A stretch of DNA of 64,000 nt from Caldicellulosiruptor kronotskyensis 2002. Lineage in GTDB: Bacteria; Bacillota; Thermoanaerobacteria; Caldicellulosiruptorales; Caldicellulosiruptoraceae. Where the stretch lies: contig NC_014720.1 in assembly GCF_000166775.1 (NCBI RefSeq), positions 1,296,501-1,360,500 of the forward strand. Direction: 5' to 3'. Of this stretch, positions 1 through 7,801 are shown one piece after another. The position numbers and the translations under genes are program-made. The first letter of the stretch is position 1. Each line of letters opens with the position of its first letter. The notes beneath the pieces are model-generated. The model had not been told where the DNA came from and searched no databases. It saw only the letters and a program-made list of their open reading frames with translations.

Positions 1-2
1 TT

Positions 3-665
3 TTAGCTGTTAACATTTCTGATATACTTGATCCATATCTTGGGCAAAGCGAAAAAAACTTGAAAGAAGTTTTTGAGTATGCTCGCTTTCACAAACCGTG
101 TGTACTTTTCTTTGATGAAGTTGATACATTTGGCTATAGCAGAGTAAAACAAAGACAGGAGTCCTTCCGAGTGCTCACAGATGAATTACTGTTGCAGATG
201 GACGGATTCAAATCTGAAAATGAAGGAATACTTATTATTGGTGCTACCAATACTCCATGGGATTTAGACATGGCTTTATTAAGACAAGGAAGATTTGACA
301 GGCTGATATTTGTTCCACCTCCTGATTTAGAAGCTCGAAAAGAAATTTTCAGAGTAAAGTTGATGGGAAGACCTGTGGATGGTGAGATAAATTACGATTT
401 ATTAGCGCAAAGGACTTCTTTTTTCTCAGGAGCAGATATTGAAAATGTAGTAGAAACTGCTGCAGAAGCAATTATAGATGACATATTGAGTGGAGGGAAA
501 GAAAGAGGAATAACTACTGAAGATTTGCTTAAAGCAATTGAAAAGGTTAAACCTTCAACTATTGAATGGCTGCGCATCATGAAAAACTATATTACTTTCG
601 CAAATGAAGATGGAAGGTTTGATGATGTTGCAAAGTTTATTAACAAATACTGCAAACATTTATAA
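3..665 (+). CDS. AAA family ATPase, Vps4/Cdc48-like (5' truncated by window edge)
   Basis: The frame is open from the first bases of the window, so this is the C-terminal part of a longer protein. Visible motifs are Walker B (VLFFDEVD), the sensor/second-region-of-homology segment GATNTPWDLDMALLRQGRFD with its arginines, and the small helical lid domain after PPPDLEARKEIFR. In the family these motifs drive ATP-dependent remodelling of protein substrates by a hexamer. The wording is closest to Vps4/Cdc48/SpoVK-type AAA proteins rather than FtsH or Clp, and no zinc-protease motif follows. Walker A lies outside the window. The next two genes, a membrane protein and a TPR membrane protein, follow within 20 bp and 4 bp, suggesting one operon and possibly one membrane-associated complex. 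Function in the cell is unknown. Confidence 0.85.
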   Translation, partial: LAVNISDILDPYLGQSEKNLKEVFEYARFHKPCVLFFDEVDTFGYSRVKQRQESFRVLTDELLLQMDGFKSENEGILIIGATNTPWDLDMALLRQGRFDRLIFVPPPDLEARKEIFRVKLMGRPVDGEINYDLLAQRTSFFSGADIENVVETAAEAIIDDILSGGKERGITTEDLLKAIEKVKPSTIEWLRIMKNYITFANEDGRFDDVAKFINKYCKHL

Positions 666-684
666 ATATGGGTGGTGAGAAGAG

Positions 685-1233
685 ATGGAGAGGAACCAGA
701 AACTTTTTGAACCCGTATTAGGAAATTATGAGAGTAAAAGAATTTATAAATCTCAAAACTTTTGGTGGGTAGCTATTCTTGCGGGCATTATACCTTTAGC
801 AGCTGTTTGTATTGGAAATTTAAAGACAATGGGTGTCAGCAAGAAAATAATTAGTTTATTTGTATTATTAGCTATTCTATTATATGCCGCTGAAGCTTGT
901 GTTATTACTTATGAAACAATTACAGCAATAAGAGAGAGAAAGACTAAAGAGCAAATTGTTGACATCAGAGAACGGTTAAAGAAATCAAATGAGATTGCGA
1001 ATGAAAAAAGAAATGATATTAAATCTTACAGGAAAATTATTGTAAGATTATTTAATGTACTATATTTACTCCTTTATAGAATCTTAGAAAAGAGACAGAT
1101 TGTATATTATAATGCTGTAAAAAATGGTTTTTACAAATCAATGGCAGCTGTTGTGTTTGTAGGAATTATAATACAAGTAGGCATAGGATTAGCTATAGGA
1201 GCGGTAGTTGCTAAATTAGTATGGGGGTCATGA
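685..1233 (+). CDS. hypothetical membrane protein
   Basis: An unrecognised 182-residue protein with an SD (GGTGGTGAGAAG) just before the ATG. Hydrophobic stretches lie near residues 26-45 and 52-73, followed by a charged lysine/glutamate-rich segment that may be coiled coil. A third, glycine-rich hydrophobic stretch is at the C-terminus (about 150-180). It sits between the AAA ATPase and a TPR protein with very short spacing, so co-transcription is likely. It could anchor the ATPase at the membrane, but that is inference from position. No family was recognised. Confidence 0.7.
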   Translation: MERNQKLFEPVLGNYESKRIYKSQNFWWVAILAGIIPLAAVCIGNLKTMGVSKKIISLFVLLAILLYAAEACVITYETITAIRERKTKEQIVDIRERLKKSNEIANEKRNDIKSYRKIIVRLFNVLYLLLYRILEKRQIVYYNAVKNGFYKSMAAVVFVGIIIQVGIGLAIGAVVAKLVWGS

Positions 1234-1236
1234 GAT

Positions 1237-2121
1237 ATGCGGGGAGACCTTGTCTTGCATTATTTAGAAAGTGGAAATTATAAAAAAGCACGTGAAGTTA
1301 TTCAAAACATTTTACAAGAAGACCCTTTAAATGCAGAAGCATATATTCAACTTTCAGCTATAGAATTGGAATCTGGTAATCTGAAAAAAGCAGAAGATTA
1401 TGCTAAAGAAGCTCTGAAAATTGATTCTAATAATAAAGTTGCATGGGCTGTTTTAGGGCAGATTTATCACCATCAAAAAGATTATTCTCAGGCTGAGAGA
1501 TGTTATTTGCAGGCTTTAAAGATAGATAATGTTTATGTAGAAGTCTTAGCTTGTTACAGCGAACTTTTAATTGAAACAGGTTTTATTGAAAAGGGCTTAG
1601 AAATTTTAAAATATGCCAAGTCTTTGGAACCCACAAATGATTTAATTTTAGAAAATGAATTTTTTGTAAATCTTTACAATAGAAATTTTGAAAAGGCTAA
1701 CAAGACAATTAAAAAATTGTTTACATCTTCAGGTAAAATTGGTAGTGTATATAAATTATTAGTTTTGTATGAAGTCAATAGAGGAAACTTCAAAAAGGCG
1801 TATAATTATGCTAAGCTTGCTTGGCAAGAATATCCAAATGACCAAGATATGCTTATGGTTTTGGAGTATTTGAAAATGCTAAACTCACCTTTGCTTTATT
1901 TTAACCGCCTCTTTTTGAAATTACCATATGAATTATTTTATATCTTATTTTTGGGTGGCTTTTTGTTATTAAGTCTAATAAAAATGTATATACTGGCTGC
2001 TGTTTGGGTTACTATATTTGGCTTTATTTATATGATGATATTTGTAATGCCGATTGTATATAAATTCAGCGAATTTGTTAAAAAAGCTTTTATAGGATTA
2101 TTTTGTAAAAGGAAATATTAA
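1237..2121 (+). CDS. TPR-repeat membrane protein
   Basis: A 294-residue protein. Residues about 1-200 are tetratricopeptide repeats: recurring units such as NAEAYIQLSAIELESGNLKK and NKVAWAVLGQIYHHQKDYSQ with the usual W/L-G-Y-A-P spacing. TPRs are protein-binding scaffolds. Two hydrophobic segments follow near residues 230-275, and the C-terminus is short and basic, so the repeat domain probably faces one side of the membrane. The ATG lies 3 bp after the preceding stop, which implies translational coupling. Together with the AAA ATPase and the membrane protein it resembles a three-gene membrane module. The substrate or partner cannot be read from the sequence. Confidence 0.8.
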   Translation: MRGDLVLHYLESGNYKKAREVIQNILQEDPLNAEAYIQLSAIELESGNLKKAEDYAKEALKIDSNNKVAWAVLGQIYHHQKDYSQAERCYLQALKIDNVYVEVLACYSELLIETGFIEKGLEILKYAKSLEPTNDLILENEFFVNLYNRNFEKANKTIKKLFTSSGKIGSVYKLLVLYEVNRGNFKKAYNYAKLAWQEYPNDQDMLMVLEYLKMLNSPLLYFNRLFLKLPYELFYILFLGGFLLLSLIKMYILAAVWVTIFGFIYMMIFVMPIVYKFSEFVKKAFIGLFCKRKY

Positions 2122-2158
2122 TATTATTGCCATATTTACTTTACATATGAGTAACTAA

Positions 2159-2557
2159 ATGAACATCCCAGAGACATTTTCTTGTCATATTAGCACTTTC
2201 GACACAGGTGCAAAGATTTTTTTGGATGATCAAACACAAAATTTTGACTTGAGTGCTATTCGCAACTTAAAAATGTTCCAGGTTATAATCTCTTTACATG
2301 AGGTGTTTTGAGAGAGATTTTTGAGTATGAGGAGTGTGCTACAAGCATTGCTATTATTAAAGCATGGAAAGATTTTATATACTGTAATTCAATCGATGAG
2401 GTAAAACAAAAACAACAAATCGGTACTTCATCTGCTAATTTGAAAGTAAAGAGGAAAAATAGACTTATAGGAAGAGAAATTCTGGTCAGAACAGAAAAAT
2501 ATAAGTGAATATTCTAAGCTAAATCAGATAGTTATTGATTATTTGAAAGGATTTTAA
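2159..2557 (+). pseudogene. decayed or frameshifted reading frames, family unknown
   Basis: Between the TPR gene and the methylase there is no intact long gene. A 50-codon frame (2159-2311, starting MNIPETFSCH) ends in a TTGA overlap with a 66-codon frame (2308-2508). A third frame about 2471-2557 (KFWSEQKNISEYSKLNQIV) has protein-like composition and ends at TAA 2555. The overlapping end-to-start arrangement suggests one ancestral gene broken by frameshifts, or two tiny genes. No family was recognised and no clear SD precedes 2159. The alternative is that the region is non-coding and the open frames are chance. Confidence 0.3.
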
Positions 2558-2625
2558 TGGCAATTTAAGTATGAGAGCAACTCATAGATTAAAATTTTGT
2601 TTGATATCAAATAAGATATTAATCC

Positions 2626-2654
2626 TTGCACACCAAACAAATGTATGGTATAAT
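2626..2654 (+). promoter_or_regulatory. promoter of the adenine methylase gene
   Basis: TTGCAC at 2626-2631 and TATAAT at 2649-2654 are separated by exactly 17 bp. TGG directly before the -10 makes it an extended -10. It lies 41 bp upstream of the methylase ATG. This supports independent transcription of the methylase/nuclease pair. Confidence 0.75.
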
Positions 2655-2695
2655 CAAATCAATAGTTAATTTTAAATCTGGAGTATGATGTTGCA

Positions 2696-3568
2696 ATGAG
2701 GACTCAAATTACTTTTTTTCGCCAAAAAGTTGTGCCCATAGTGAAATGGGCGGGTGGTAAAAGGCAGATAATAAAGAGTTTACTTGAAAAACTGCCAAGC
2801 CATTTTTCCACATATTATGAACCTTTTTTAGGTGGCGGAGCACTTTTGATAGAGCTTTATAATAGAGGAATTTTAAAGAATGCTGTTGTTTCGGATATTA
2901 ATCTTGAACTCATAAACCTTTACACTGCAATTAAAAATTGTCCAGATGAGGTAGTTTACTATATTAAAAATTTGGATTTTAAAAACACCGAAGACAATTA
3001 TTATAAGGCAAGAGAACTTTACAATTCTATTAAAATAAAAAATATGAGTACAATTGAAAGTGAAAACTTACTCAAAGCAGTGTTATTGCTCTATTTGAAC
3101 AGACACTGTTACAATGGGCTTTACAGAGTGAATTCAAAAGGCGAATTCAATGTTCCTTTTGGAAGATATAAAAATCCTAAAATGCCAACCAGTGAAGAAA
3201 TATTTGCCTTTTCAGAAATGCTACGATCTGTTGAAATTTTACATGCAGACTTTGAAGAAGCAGTGAAAAAAGCTTCTGAGTTTGATTTTATATATTTCGA
3301 TCCTCCATACATGCCTGTGTCCAAAACAGCTAATTTTACTGATTACACAGTTGCAGGTTTTTCAAAAGAGGAACAAGTAAGACTGAAAAATGTTTGTGAT
3401 AACCTGAGCAAAAAGGGTTGTTTTGTTATGGTAAGCAACTCAGATTCAGAGTTTATAAGAGATCTTTATAGAAATTACAACATTGAGGTAATAGAGGCAA
3501 AAAGGCTCATTAATTCAAGTGCGGAGAAAAGGATTGGCCATAAAGAAGTTATTATAACTAATTACTGA
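2696..3568 (+). CDS. Dam-type (D12 class) adenine-N6 DNA methyltransferase
   Basis: A 290-residue alpha-class N6-adenine methyltransferase. The N-terminal KWAGGKRQI motif and FLGGGAL (about residues 44-50, SAM binding) are followed, after the target-recognition region, by the catalytic YFDPPY motif near residue 200. This is the motif order of Dam and DpnM. In this family the enzyme methylates adenine within a short palindrome such as GATC. The exact site cannot be read from sequence. The ATG at 2696 has a weak upstream SD. The gene is followed after 15 bp by a nuclease-like gene carrying a stop codon, so this looks like the surviving modification half of a type II restriction-modification unit. 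Confidence 0.9.
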   Translation: MRTQITFFRQKVVPIVKWAGGKRQIIKSLLEKLPSHFSTYYEPFLGGGALLIELYNRGILKNAVVSDINLELINLYTAIKNCPDEVVYYIKNLDFKNTEDNYYKARELYNSIKIKNMSTIESENLLKAVLLLYLNRHCYNGLYRVNSKGEFNVPFGRYKNPKMPTSEEIFAFSEMLRSVEILHADFEEAVKKASEFDFIYFDPPYMPVSKTANFTDYTVAGFSKEEQVRLKNVCDNLSKKGCFVMVSNSDSEFIRDLYRNYNIEVIEAKRLINSSAEKRIGHKEVIITNY

Positions 3569-3583
3569 AAAGAAGGTGTTATT

Positions 3584-4009
3584 GTGTCGCCTGGTGGAAG
3601 AGGTACTTGGACAGGGAAGGTTCATGAAAAATTGATTCAACAAGCATTGTTATAAAATTACCCTGGTGCGTTTAAAGAACAAGTTGTGGTTGGCAATGAT
3701 CTCTTTGGGAATAAATATAAAGCTGATTTTGTTTTAAATGACGAGATAATTATGAGTGCTAAATGGCAGCAAACACGCGGGACCGCAGAGCAAAAAATAG
3801 TTTATGAGATAATCACCTTGGTTAAAATTTTAAAGGAAAATCCAAAGTATAAAAAAGCTTATATTATAATTAGTGGAACAGGATATACTAAGAAAGCAAA
3901 AGATTTTTATTTAAATCAAAAACATGTTGACTATATAAAAGAGGGGAACTTGGTAGAAATAATATCTTTTGAAGATTTTGTCAAAAGATCAAATTTAAAA
4001 TTACTGTAA
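3584..4009 (+). pseudogene. PD-(D/E)XK-like restriction nuclease interrupted by an in-frame TAA
   Basis: Starting at GTG 3584, with AGAAGGTG as SD, the frame reads SPGGRGTWTGKVHEKLIQ and reaches TAA at 3653-3655. It then continues in the same frame without another stop to 4009. The downstream part has the fold signature of small PD-(D/E)XK nucleases: a D in YKADFVL, then SAKWQ with the catalytic lysine, and GTAEQKIVYEI. Joined across the stop, the product would be about 141 residues. Position directly behind an adenine methylase argues that it was the cognate endonuclease. A single nonsense codon suggests recent inactivation. Alternatives are a sequencing error, stop readthrough, or reinitiation at GTG 3686 giving a 107-residue fragment that keeps the core motif. 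Confidence 0.7.
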
Positions 4010-4033
4010 AAGTAGAGAGATATTAAAAAACTC

Positions 4034-4074
4034 AAAAGGGCTAAATGCGAATCTGTCAGTGCCTTAGCCCTTTT
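4034..4074. terminator. bidirectional terminator
   Basis: AAAAGGGCTAA (4034-4044) and TTAGCCCTTTT (4064-4074) form an 11-bp perfect stem with a 19-nt loop. It lies between the convergent nuclease and DUF815 genes. On the minus strand a T-rich run follows, and the DUF815 stop codon is part of the stem. Confidence 0.75.
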
Positions 4075-5389
4075 CCATTTTAACCTGTGCCTCATACCAG
4101 TCAACAAACTGCTTAGCTGTTCTTGCTGAACGGCCGTTGTAATTCATCTCCCACTGCAGAGCAAGCCTGTGAAGCTTTTCTGTAATCTCAATTCCTCTTT
4201 TCTTTGCAATCTCATCAACAATTGCAAGGTATTCTTGCTGGGTTGGGGATGGGTATGTGACCACTATTCCAAACCTGTCAGCAAGAGAAAGTTTTTCATC
4301 TAAAGTGTCGTTAAAGTGCACTTCATCATCAGAAAGACTGCTTCTGTCGCTAAACCTTTCTTTTACTAAGTGTCTTCTGTTTGAGGTTGCATATATCACA
4401 ACATTTTGGGGCATTGCCTCTAAAGACCCTTCTAAAATGGCTTTTAGTTTGGTATAATTTTCCTCAATGTCTTCAAAAGACAAATCGTCTACAAAAATTA
4501 TGAATTTAAGCGGGACATCTCTTAAGATTCTAATTAGCCTCGGAAAAGTGTAAAGTTGGTCTTTGTACACCTCAACAATTCTCAAACCCATGTGATGAAA
4601 CTCGTTCAAAAGCGCCTTTACAGTTGATGACTTTCCAGTTCCTCTGCTGCCATAAAGCAGGATATTGTTGACTCTTTGACCATTTAAAAACGCTAAGGTG
4701 TTTTCAACAACAATCTTCTTCTGCCTGTCAATATTTACAAGGCTATCTAATCTTATTGGGTCTAAGTTCTCAATGCCAATTAGCTTCTTGCCATCCCATG
4801 AAAAACCTTTGTATTTTGCAAAGATTCCAAAGCCATTTTGCCTGTGAAATTCTACAAGCTCCTCAATTAAACTGCTCCAGCAAGTTTTTTTTAAAAATTT
4901 TTCAATGATGGTTTTTGTAGAATTATCAATGATGTTGTGCAATATGGTATTTGTGCCTTTGAGCTCTAAAAAACTTTCAGCTAAAAAGTTTGGCAAGGCA
5001 GCAGATTCTTTTAAATAATCTTTTATCTCTTTTGCAGAAAAGTTTGATATAAACTCAAGGCAGTCTAAATCATAAGCTGCAGCTTTTTTAAGACTTTCAT
5101 CTATTGCTCTGTTGTTAATACTATTTGCTGCTAATTTCGTAAAAGTATTTTCGCTAAAGAGAATTTTCTCAATAATGTATTCCTTTAAACTACAGCCTTT
5201 ACCAGCTTCTAAAAGATTGTAATAAACTGTGCTATAAAGATTTACAATTCTTGCAAAATCCTGATTTCCATCGTCGATGTAGCAGATAAGATTGTACAGC
5301 TTTTCAAGAACATTATCATGAATAAGGTTTCGATAGACTTTTAGGTTTTCAAAACACAGTCTGTAGAGCTTTATTTTCTCATTCATCAC
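4064..5389 (-). CDS. DUF815-family AAA+ ATPase
   Basis: A 441-residue protein. The N-terminal half (about 1-190) is helical and variable. An ATPase domain follows with Walker A GSRGTGKSS (247-255), Walker B FIIFVDDLSFE, sensor-1 (VVIYATSNRRHL) and an arginine-bearing DRFGI segment. This layout, including ENTLAFLNGQRVNNILLYG, is typical of the DUF815 family, which is conserved in bacteria but lacks an established role. The start is GTG 5389 preceded by AAGGAG at good spacing; an ATG follows immediately as codon 2. It is transcribed alone and converges on the nuclease remnant. Confidence 0.85.
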   Translation of the reverse strand: MMNEKIKLYRLCFENLKVYRNLIHDNVLEKLYNLICYIDDGNQDFARIVNLYSTVYYNLLEAGKGCSLKEYIIEKILFSENTFTKLAANSINNRAIDESLKKAAAYDLDCLEFISNFSAKEIKDYLKESAALPNFLAESFLELKGTNTILHNIIDNSTKTIIEKFLKKTCWSSLIEELVEFHRQNGFGIFAKYKGFSWDGKKLIGIENLDPIRLDSLVNIDRQKKIVVENTLAFLNGQRVNNILLYGSRGTGKSSTVKALLNEFHHMGLRIVEVYKDQLYTFPRLIRILRDVPLKFIIFVDDLSFEDIEENYTKLKAILEGSLEAMPQNVVIYATSNRRHLVKERFSDRSSLSDDEVHFNDTLDEKLSLADRFGIVVTYPSPTQQEYLAIVDEIAKKRGIEITEKLHRLALQWEMNYNGRSARTAKQFVDWYEAQVKMEKG

Positions 5390-5831
5390 TGTTATATCTC
5401 CTTTTGTCTATAAATTAAATCTTTTGTAAAGTTTTTAAGTCAGTTATGATCTATTGTCTTTTAATTTTATTTTAGGACAACAGATGTCTTTTGAAAAGCT
5501 TTTTATTCAAAATAAGTATTTATGTTTTTTTAACTTCGCATAAAATTTGAACTTTTTTAGAAAAGCGGTTTGAATATAATAAGAAATTAGCTACAATTTT
5601 CCCTTTCTTGTTCAAGTCATTTGGCAGCATGACAGGTTTGTCTTAAACGGGCGTAGTACACTTCCTATCGGAGTATATAAAAATTCCTGCGAAAATTGAA
5701 AATAACACAAAAGAAAGGAGGTGAGTTTAATAAAATGTAAGTTTAAATGTTTCTTGAAAAAGTTGAAGTAAAATTCAAAACAACAACATGAATATCTATG
5801 GTATAATAAAATTTCGAAGGAGTGTGATAGT
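5390..5831. other. 442-bp intergenic region with an orphan Shine-Dalgarno
   Basis: No long gene is credible here. A perfect anti-SD complement (AAAGGAGGTGA, 5714-5724) is not followed by a usable long frame. The only nearby frame starts at GTG 5721, overlapping the SD, and encodes a 16-residue Cys/Lys-rich peptide ending at 5771. An ATG-TAA minimal frame lies at 5735-5740. TATAAT motifs occur at 5575-5580 and at 5802-5807. The second is preceded by TGG (extended -10) and probably serves the gene starting at 5832. Confidence 0.45.
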
Positions 5832-6197
5832 TTGGCAAATGTTTTTTTGTTTTTTATAGGATTCATAGGGGGAATAGCAAGTTTACTTTTGTATCTGAAA
5901 TTTCATTTTCCAAAACTTTCAAAAAAATCTTCTATCAAGCTTGTACCAACTGCAAGGTCATTTGATGAGCTAAAAGAGATGTTCAGTGCTACAAAAGAAG
6001 ATGTAGAAAATGAGCTAAACAGCTATTTAGAGTTTTCCACAATTGAAAAAGGAAAAAAACTTGCTGAGAAAATATTTTGCCATGTGACAGTGTGTTTGGG
6101 GATACTTGCTTCTTTGGAAAGATTTGGCGTAAATCCAAATGAAGTTTTAGAAGAGTTGAAGAATGAAAATATAGTTCGAGAAGAGCGCAAAAGATAA
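5832..6197 (+). CDS. hypothetical membrane-anchored protein
   Basis: An unrecognised 121-residue protein. The N-terminus (about residues 3-24) is a single hydrophobic segment without a signal-peptidase-like site, so it is probably a membrane anchor. A mostly helical charged cytoplasmic part follows, including the DELKEMFSATKEDVENELNS segment. The start is TTG 5832, chosen because AAGGAG lies at 5816-5821 and TGG-TATAAT is 12 bp further upstream. A hairpin terminator follows at 6225. It appears monocistronic. No function can be assigned. Confidence 0.7.
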   Translation: MANVFLFFIGFIGGIASLLLYLKFHFPKLSKKSSIKLVPTARSFDELKEMFSATKEDVENELNSYLEFSTIEKGKKLAEKIFCHVTVCLGILASLERFGVNPNEVLEELKNENIVREERKR

Positions 6198-6224
6198 AGA
6201 AACTAATAACAATGACAAGATTGC

Positions 6225-6266
6225 TGGAGCTGTCCAAGCAGATGAATAGGCAGCTCCATTTGTTTT
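6225..6266 (+). terminator. terminator after the 121-residue membrane protein gene
   Basis: TGGAGCTG (6225-6232) pairs with CAGCTCCA (6251-6258), giving an 8-bp perfect stem and an 18-nt loop, followed by the T-rich tail TTTGTTTT. Confidence 0.65.
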
Positions 6267-6344
6267 ATACAGCTAACTTACTTCTTGTTATTTTTGATAT
6301 ATTGCATCATAGAGTTCAATCAAAATAAAATTTTCTTTACATCA

Positions 6345-6362
6345 CATGATCAAAAAGTCATA
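6345..6362. promoter_or_regulatory. candidate TetR operator upstream of its own gene
   Basis: CATGAT-CAAAAA-GTCATA matches the architecture TATGAC-N6-GTCATA found twice upstream of the neighbouring ABC operon. The right arm is perfect and the left arm matches 4 of 6. It lies 20 bp before the tetR ATG, as expected for autoregulation. Binding is inferred, not shown. Confidence 0.55.
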
Positions 6363-6382
6363 ATAATCTTGAGGTGAGATTT

Positions 6383-7018
6383 ATGCCTAAGCAAACGTTT
6401 TTGAACCTTCCAGAAGAAAAGAGGAAGCTTATAACAGATACGTTAATAAAGTACTTTTCACAAAAACCTTATCATGAGGTTGATATATCAGATATTGCAA
6501 AAGAGTGCAAAGTTGCAAAAGGGAGTATGTACCAGTATTTTGAAAACAAAAAAGACATGTACTTTTATACAATAGAGGTTTCTTATCAGAGGTTTTTAAG
6601 TCTTCTTGAAAGCCTTAATATGGGGCGTATAAATATTTTTGAGTACTATGAAAATTCGTTAAATAGTGTATGGCTTGCAATGAAAGAACTAAAATATGAA
6701 TACATGCTTATAGAAAGAGCGTTTTTTTCACATGATGCCCCTTTCAAAGATGAAGTAAATGAGAGATTTTTAAAACAGTCAAGAGATTTTTTGATAAAAG
6801 TTATAAAATACAACCAAGAAAAAGGGATTATAAGAGATGATATTGATGCGACCGTAATTGCCATATTTTTAGAAGGTGCAGGCTTCTATATGAAAAAGTT
6901 TATAATAGAACAAGCTCTGCAAAATATGTCAACTACACTTGAGATTGATATAGAATACTTCAAAAAGGCTATGTCGCAGTTTTGGACACTATTAAAAGAA
7001 GGAATTGGGAAAAAGTAA
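6383..7018 (+). CDS. TetR/AcrR-family transcriptional regulator
   Basis: A 211-residue one-component regulator. The N-terminal helix-turn-helix (about residues 10-57, with VDISDIAKECKVAKGSMYQY) is the TetR DNA-binding domain; the rest is the helical ligand-binding and dimerisation domain. The ATG at 6383 is preferred over the upstream GTG 6374 because GAGGTGA (6371-6377), the evident SD, overlaps that GTG. The ABC transporter operon begins 85 bp downstream, and its promoter carries two tandem palindromes that resemble the site before this gene. It probably represses the transporter and itself, released by a compound the transporter exports or by membrane stress. The ligand is unknown. Confidence 0.9.
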   Translation: MPKQTFLNLPEEKRKLITDTLIKYFSQKPYHEVDISDIAKECKVAKGSMYQYFENKKDMYFYTIEVSYQRFLSLLESLNMGRINIFEYYENSLNSVWLAMKELKYEYMLIERAFFSHDAPFKDEVNERFLKQSRDFLIKVIKYNQEKGIIRDDIDATVIAIFLEGAGFYMKKFIIEQALQNMSTTLEIDIEYFKKAMSQFWTLLKEGIGKK

Positions 7019-7027
7019 AAATATAAA

Positions 7028-7063
7028 TATGACTTGACAGTCATATGACCAATGAGTCATAAT
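7028..7063 (+). promoter_or_regulatory. ABC operon promoter embedded in two tandem TetR-type operators
   Basis: Two perfect palindromes of form TATGAC-N6-GTCATA lie at 7028-7045 and 7044-7061, sharing two bases so that their centres are 16 bp apart. The six central bases of the first are exactly the -35 hexamer TTGACA (7034-7039). The -10 (CATAAT, 7058-7063, spacer 18 bp) is covered by the right arm of the second. A protein bound here would occlude both promoter elements. This is direct sequence evidence for repression, most likely by the adjacent TetR protein. Confidence 0.8.
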
Positions 7064-7102
7064 ATATAGTAGTAATATAAAAAATAAGGGAGATGAATCT
7101 AA

Positions 7103-7801
7103 GTGTTTGTGAAGGTTGAGAATCTTTCAAAGGTCTACAGGATGGGCCAAAATACAATCAAGGCGCTCGATGAAGTTAGTTTTGAGCTCGAAAAAGGAAA
7201 AATCTACACTGTGATAGGGCCATCTGGGTCAGGTAAAACAACGCTTTTTAACATCATTGGCGGGCTTGACAGGGCAGATGAAGGCAGAGTTTTTGTAGAT
7301 AGAAAAGAGATAACTGCAATGGATCAAAAAAGGCTTTCTGAGTACAGGCGCGACTATGTGGGTTTTGTATTTCAGTTTTTTAACCTCATAAATGGTCTTA
7401 CGGTATATGAAAATGTGCTCTCAAGTGCACATCTTAGCAAAAATCCCTTGGATATTGATATGGTATTAAAAATGATGGATGTCTATTCTGAAAAGGACAA
7501 ATTTCCTTTTGAATTGTCTGGCGGACAGCAGCAAAGGGTGGCAATTGCAAGGGCAGTTGTCAAAAACCCTGCATTGATTTTGTGCGATGAGCCAACAGGT
7601 GCTCTTGACTATGACAGCAGCAAACTTGTGTTAAAACTTTTAGAAGATGTAAATAAAAAGTTTGGTACAACCATTTTGATAATTACACACAACCTTGCAA
7701 TTTCTAAAATGGCAGATGCTACGTTGAGGCTGAGGTCAGGTAGACTTGTAGAATTTTCAAAAAATCCTCAAAAGATTTCTGCTCAAGAGGTGACATGGTG
7801 A
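7103..7801 (+). CDS. ABC transporter ATP-binding protein (MacB/LolD type)
   Basis: A 232-residue nucleotide-binding subunit with Walker A GPSGSGKTT (39-47), Q-loop (FQFFNLI), signature LSGGQ (138-142), Walker B LILCDE (158-163) and the H-loop histidine in ILIITHN. It is of the short LolD/MacB type that pairs with FtsX-like permeases. The start is GTG 7103 with GGGAG upstream. Its stop overlaps the permease start by 7 bp, so the two are translationally coupled. The promoter carries the tandem operators. The likely role is ATP supply to a mechanotransmission-type exporter or lipoprotein/peptide efflux system; the substrate is unknown. Confidence 0.93.
   Translation: MFVKVENLSKVYRMGQNTIKALDEVSFELEKGKIYTVIGPSGSGKTTLFNIIGGLDRADEGRVFVDRKEITAMDQKRLSEYRRDYVGFVFQFFNLINGLTVYENVLSSAHLSKNPLDIDMVLKMMDVYSEKDKFPFELSGGQQQRVAIARAVVKNPALILCDEPTGALDYDSSKLVLKLLEDVNKKFGTTILIITHNLAISKMADATLRLRSGRLVEFSKNPQKISAQEVTW

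Noticed and set aside
5612..5866. Minus-strand ORF in the intergenic region
   Set aside because: It has no SD and overlaps the strongly supported start of the gene at 5832; the Phe/Cys-rich sequence is typical of A+T-rich non-coding DNA.
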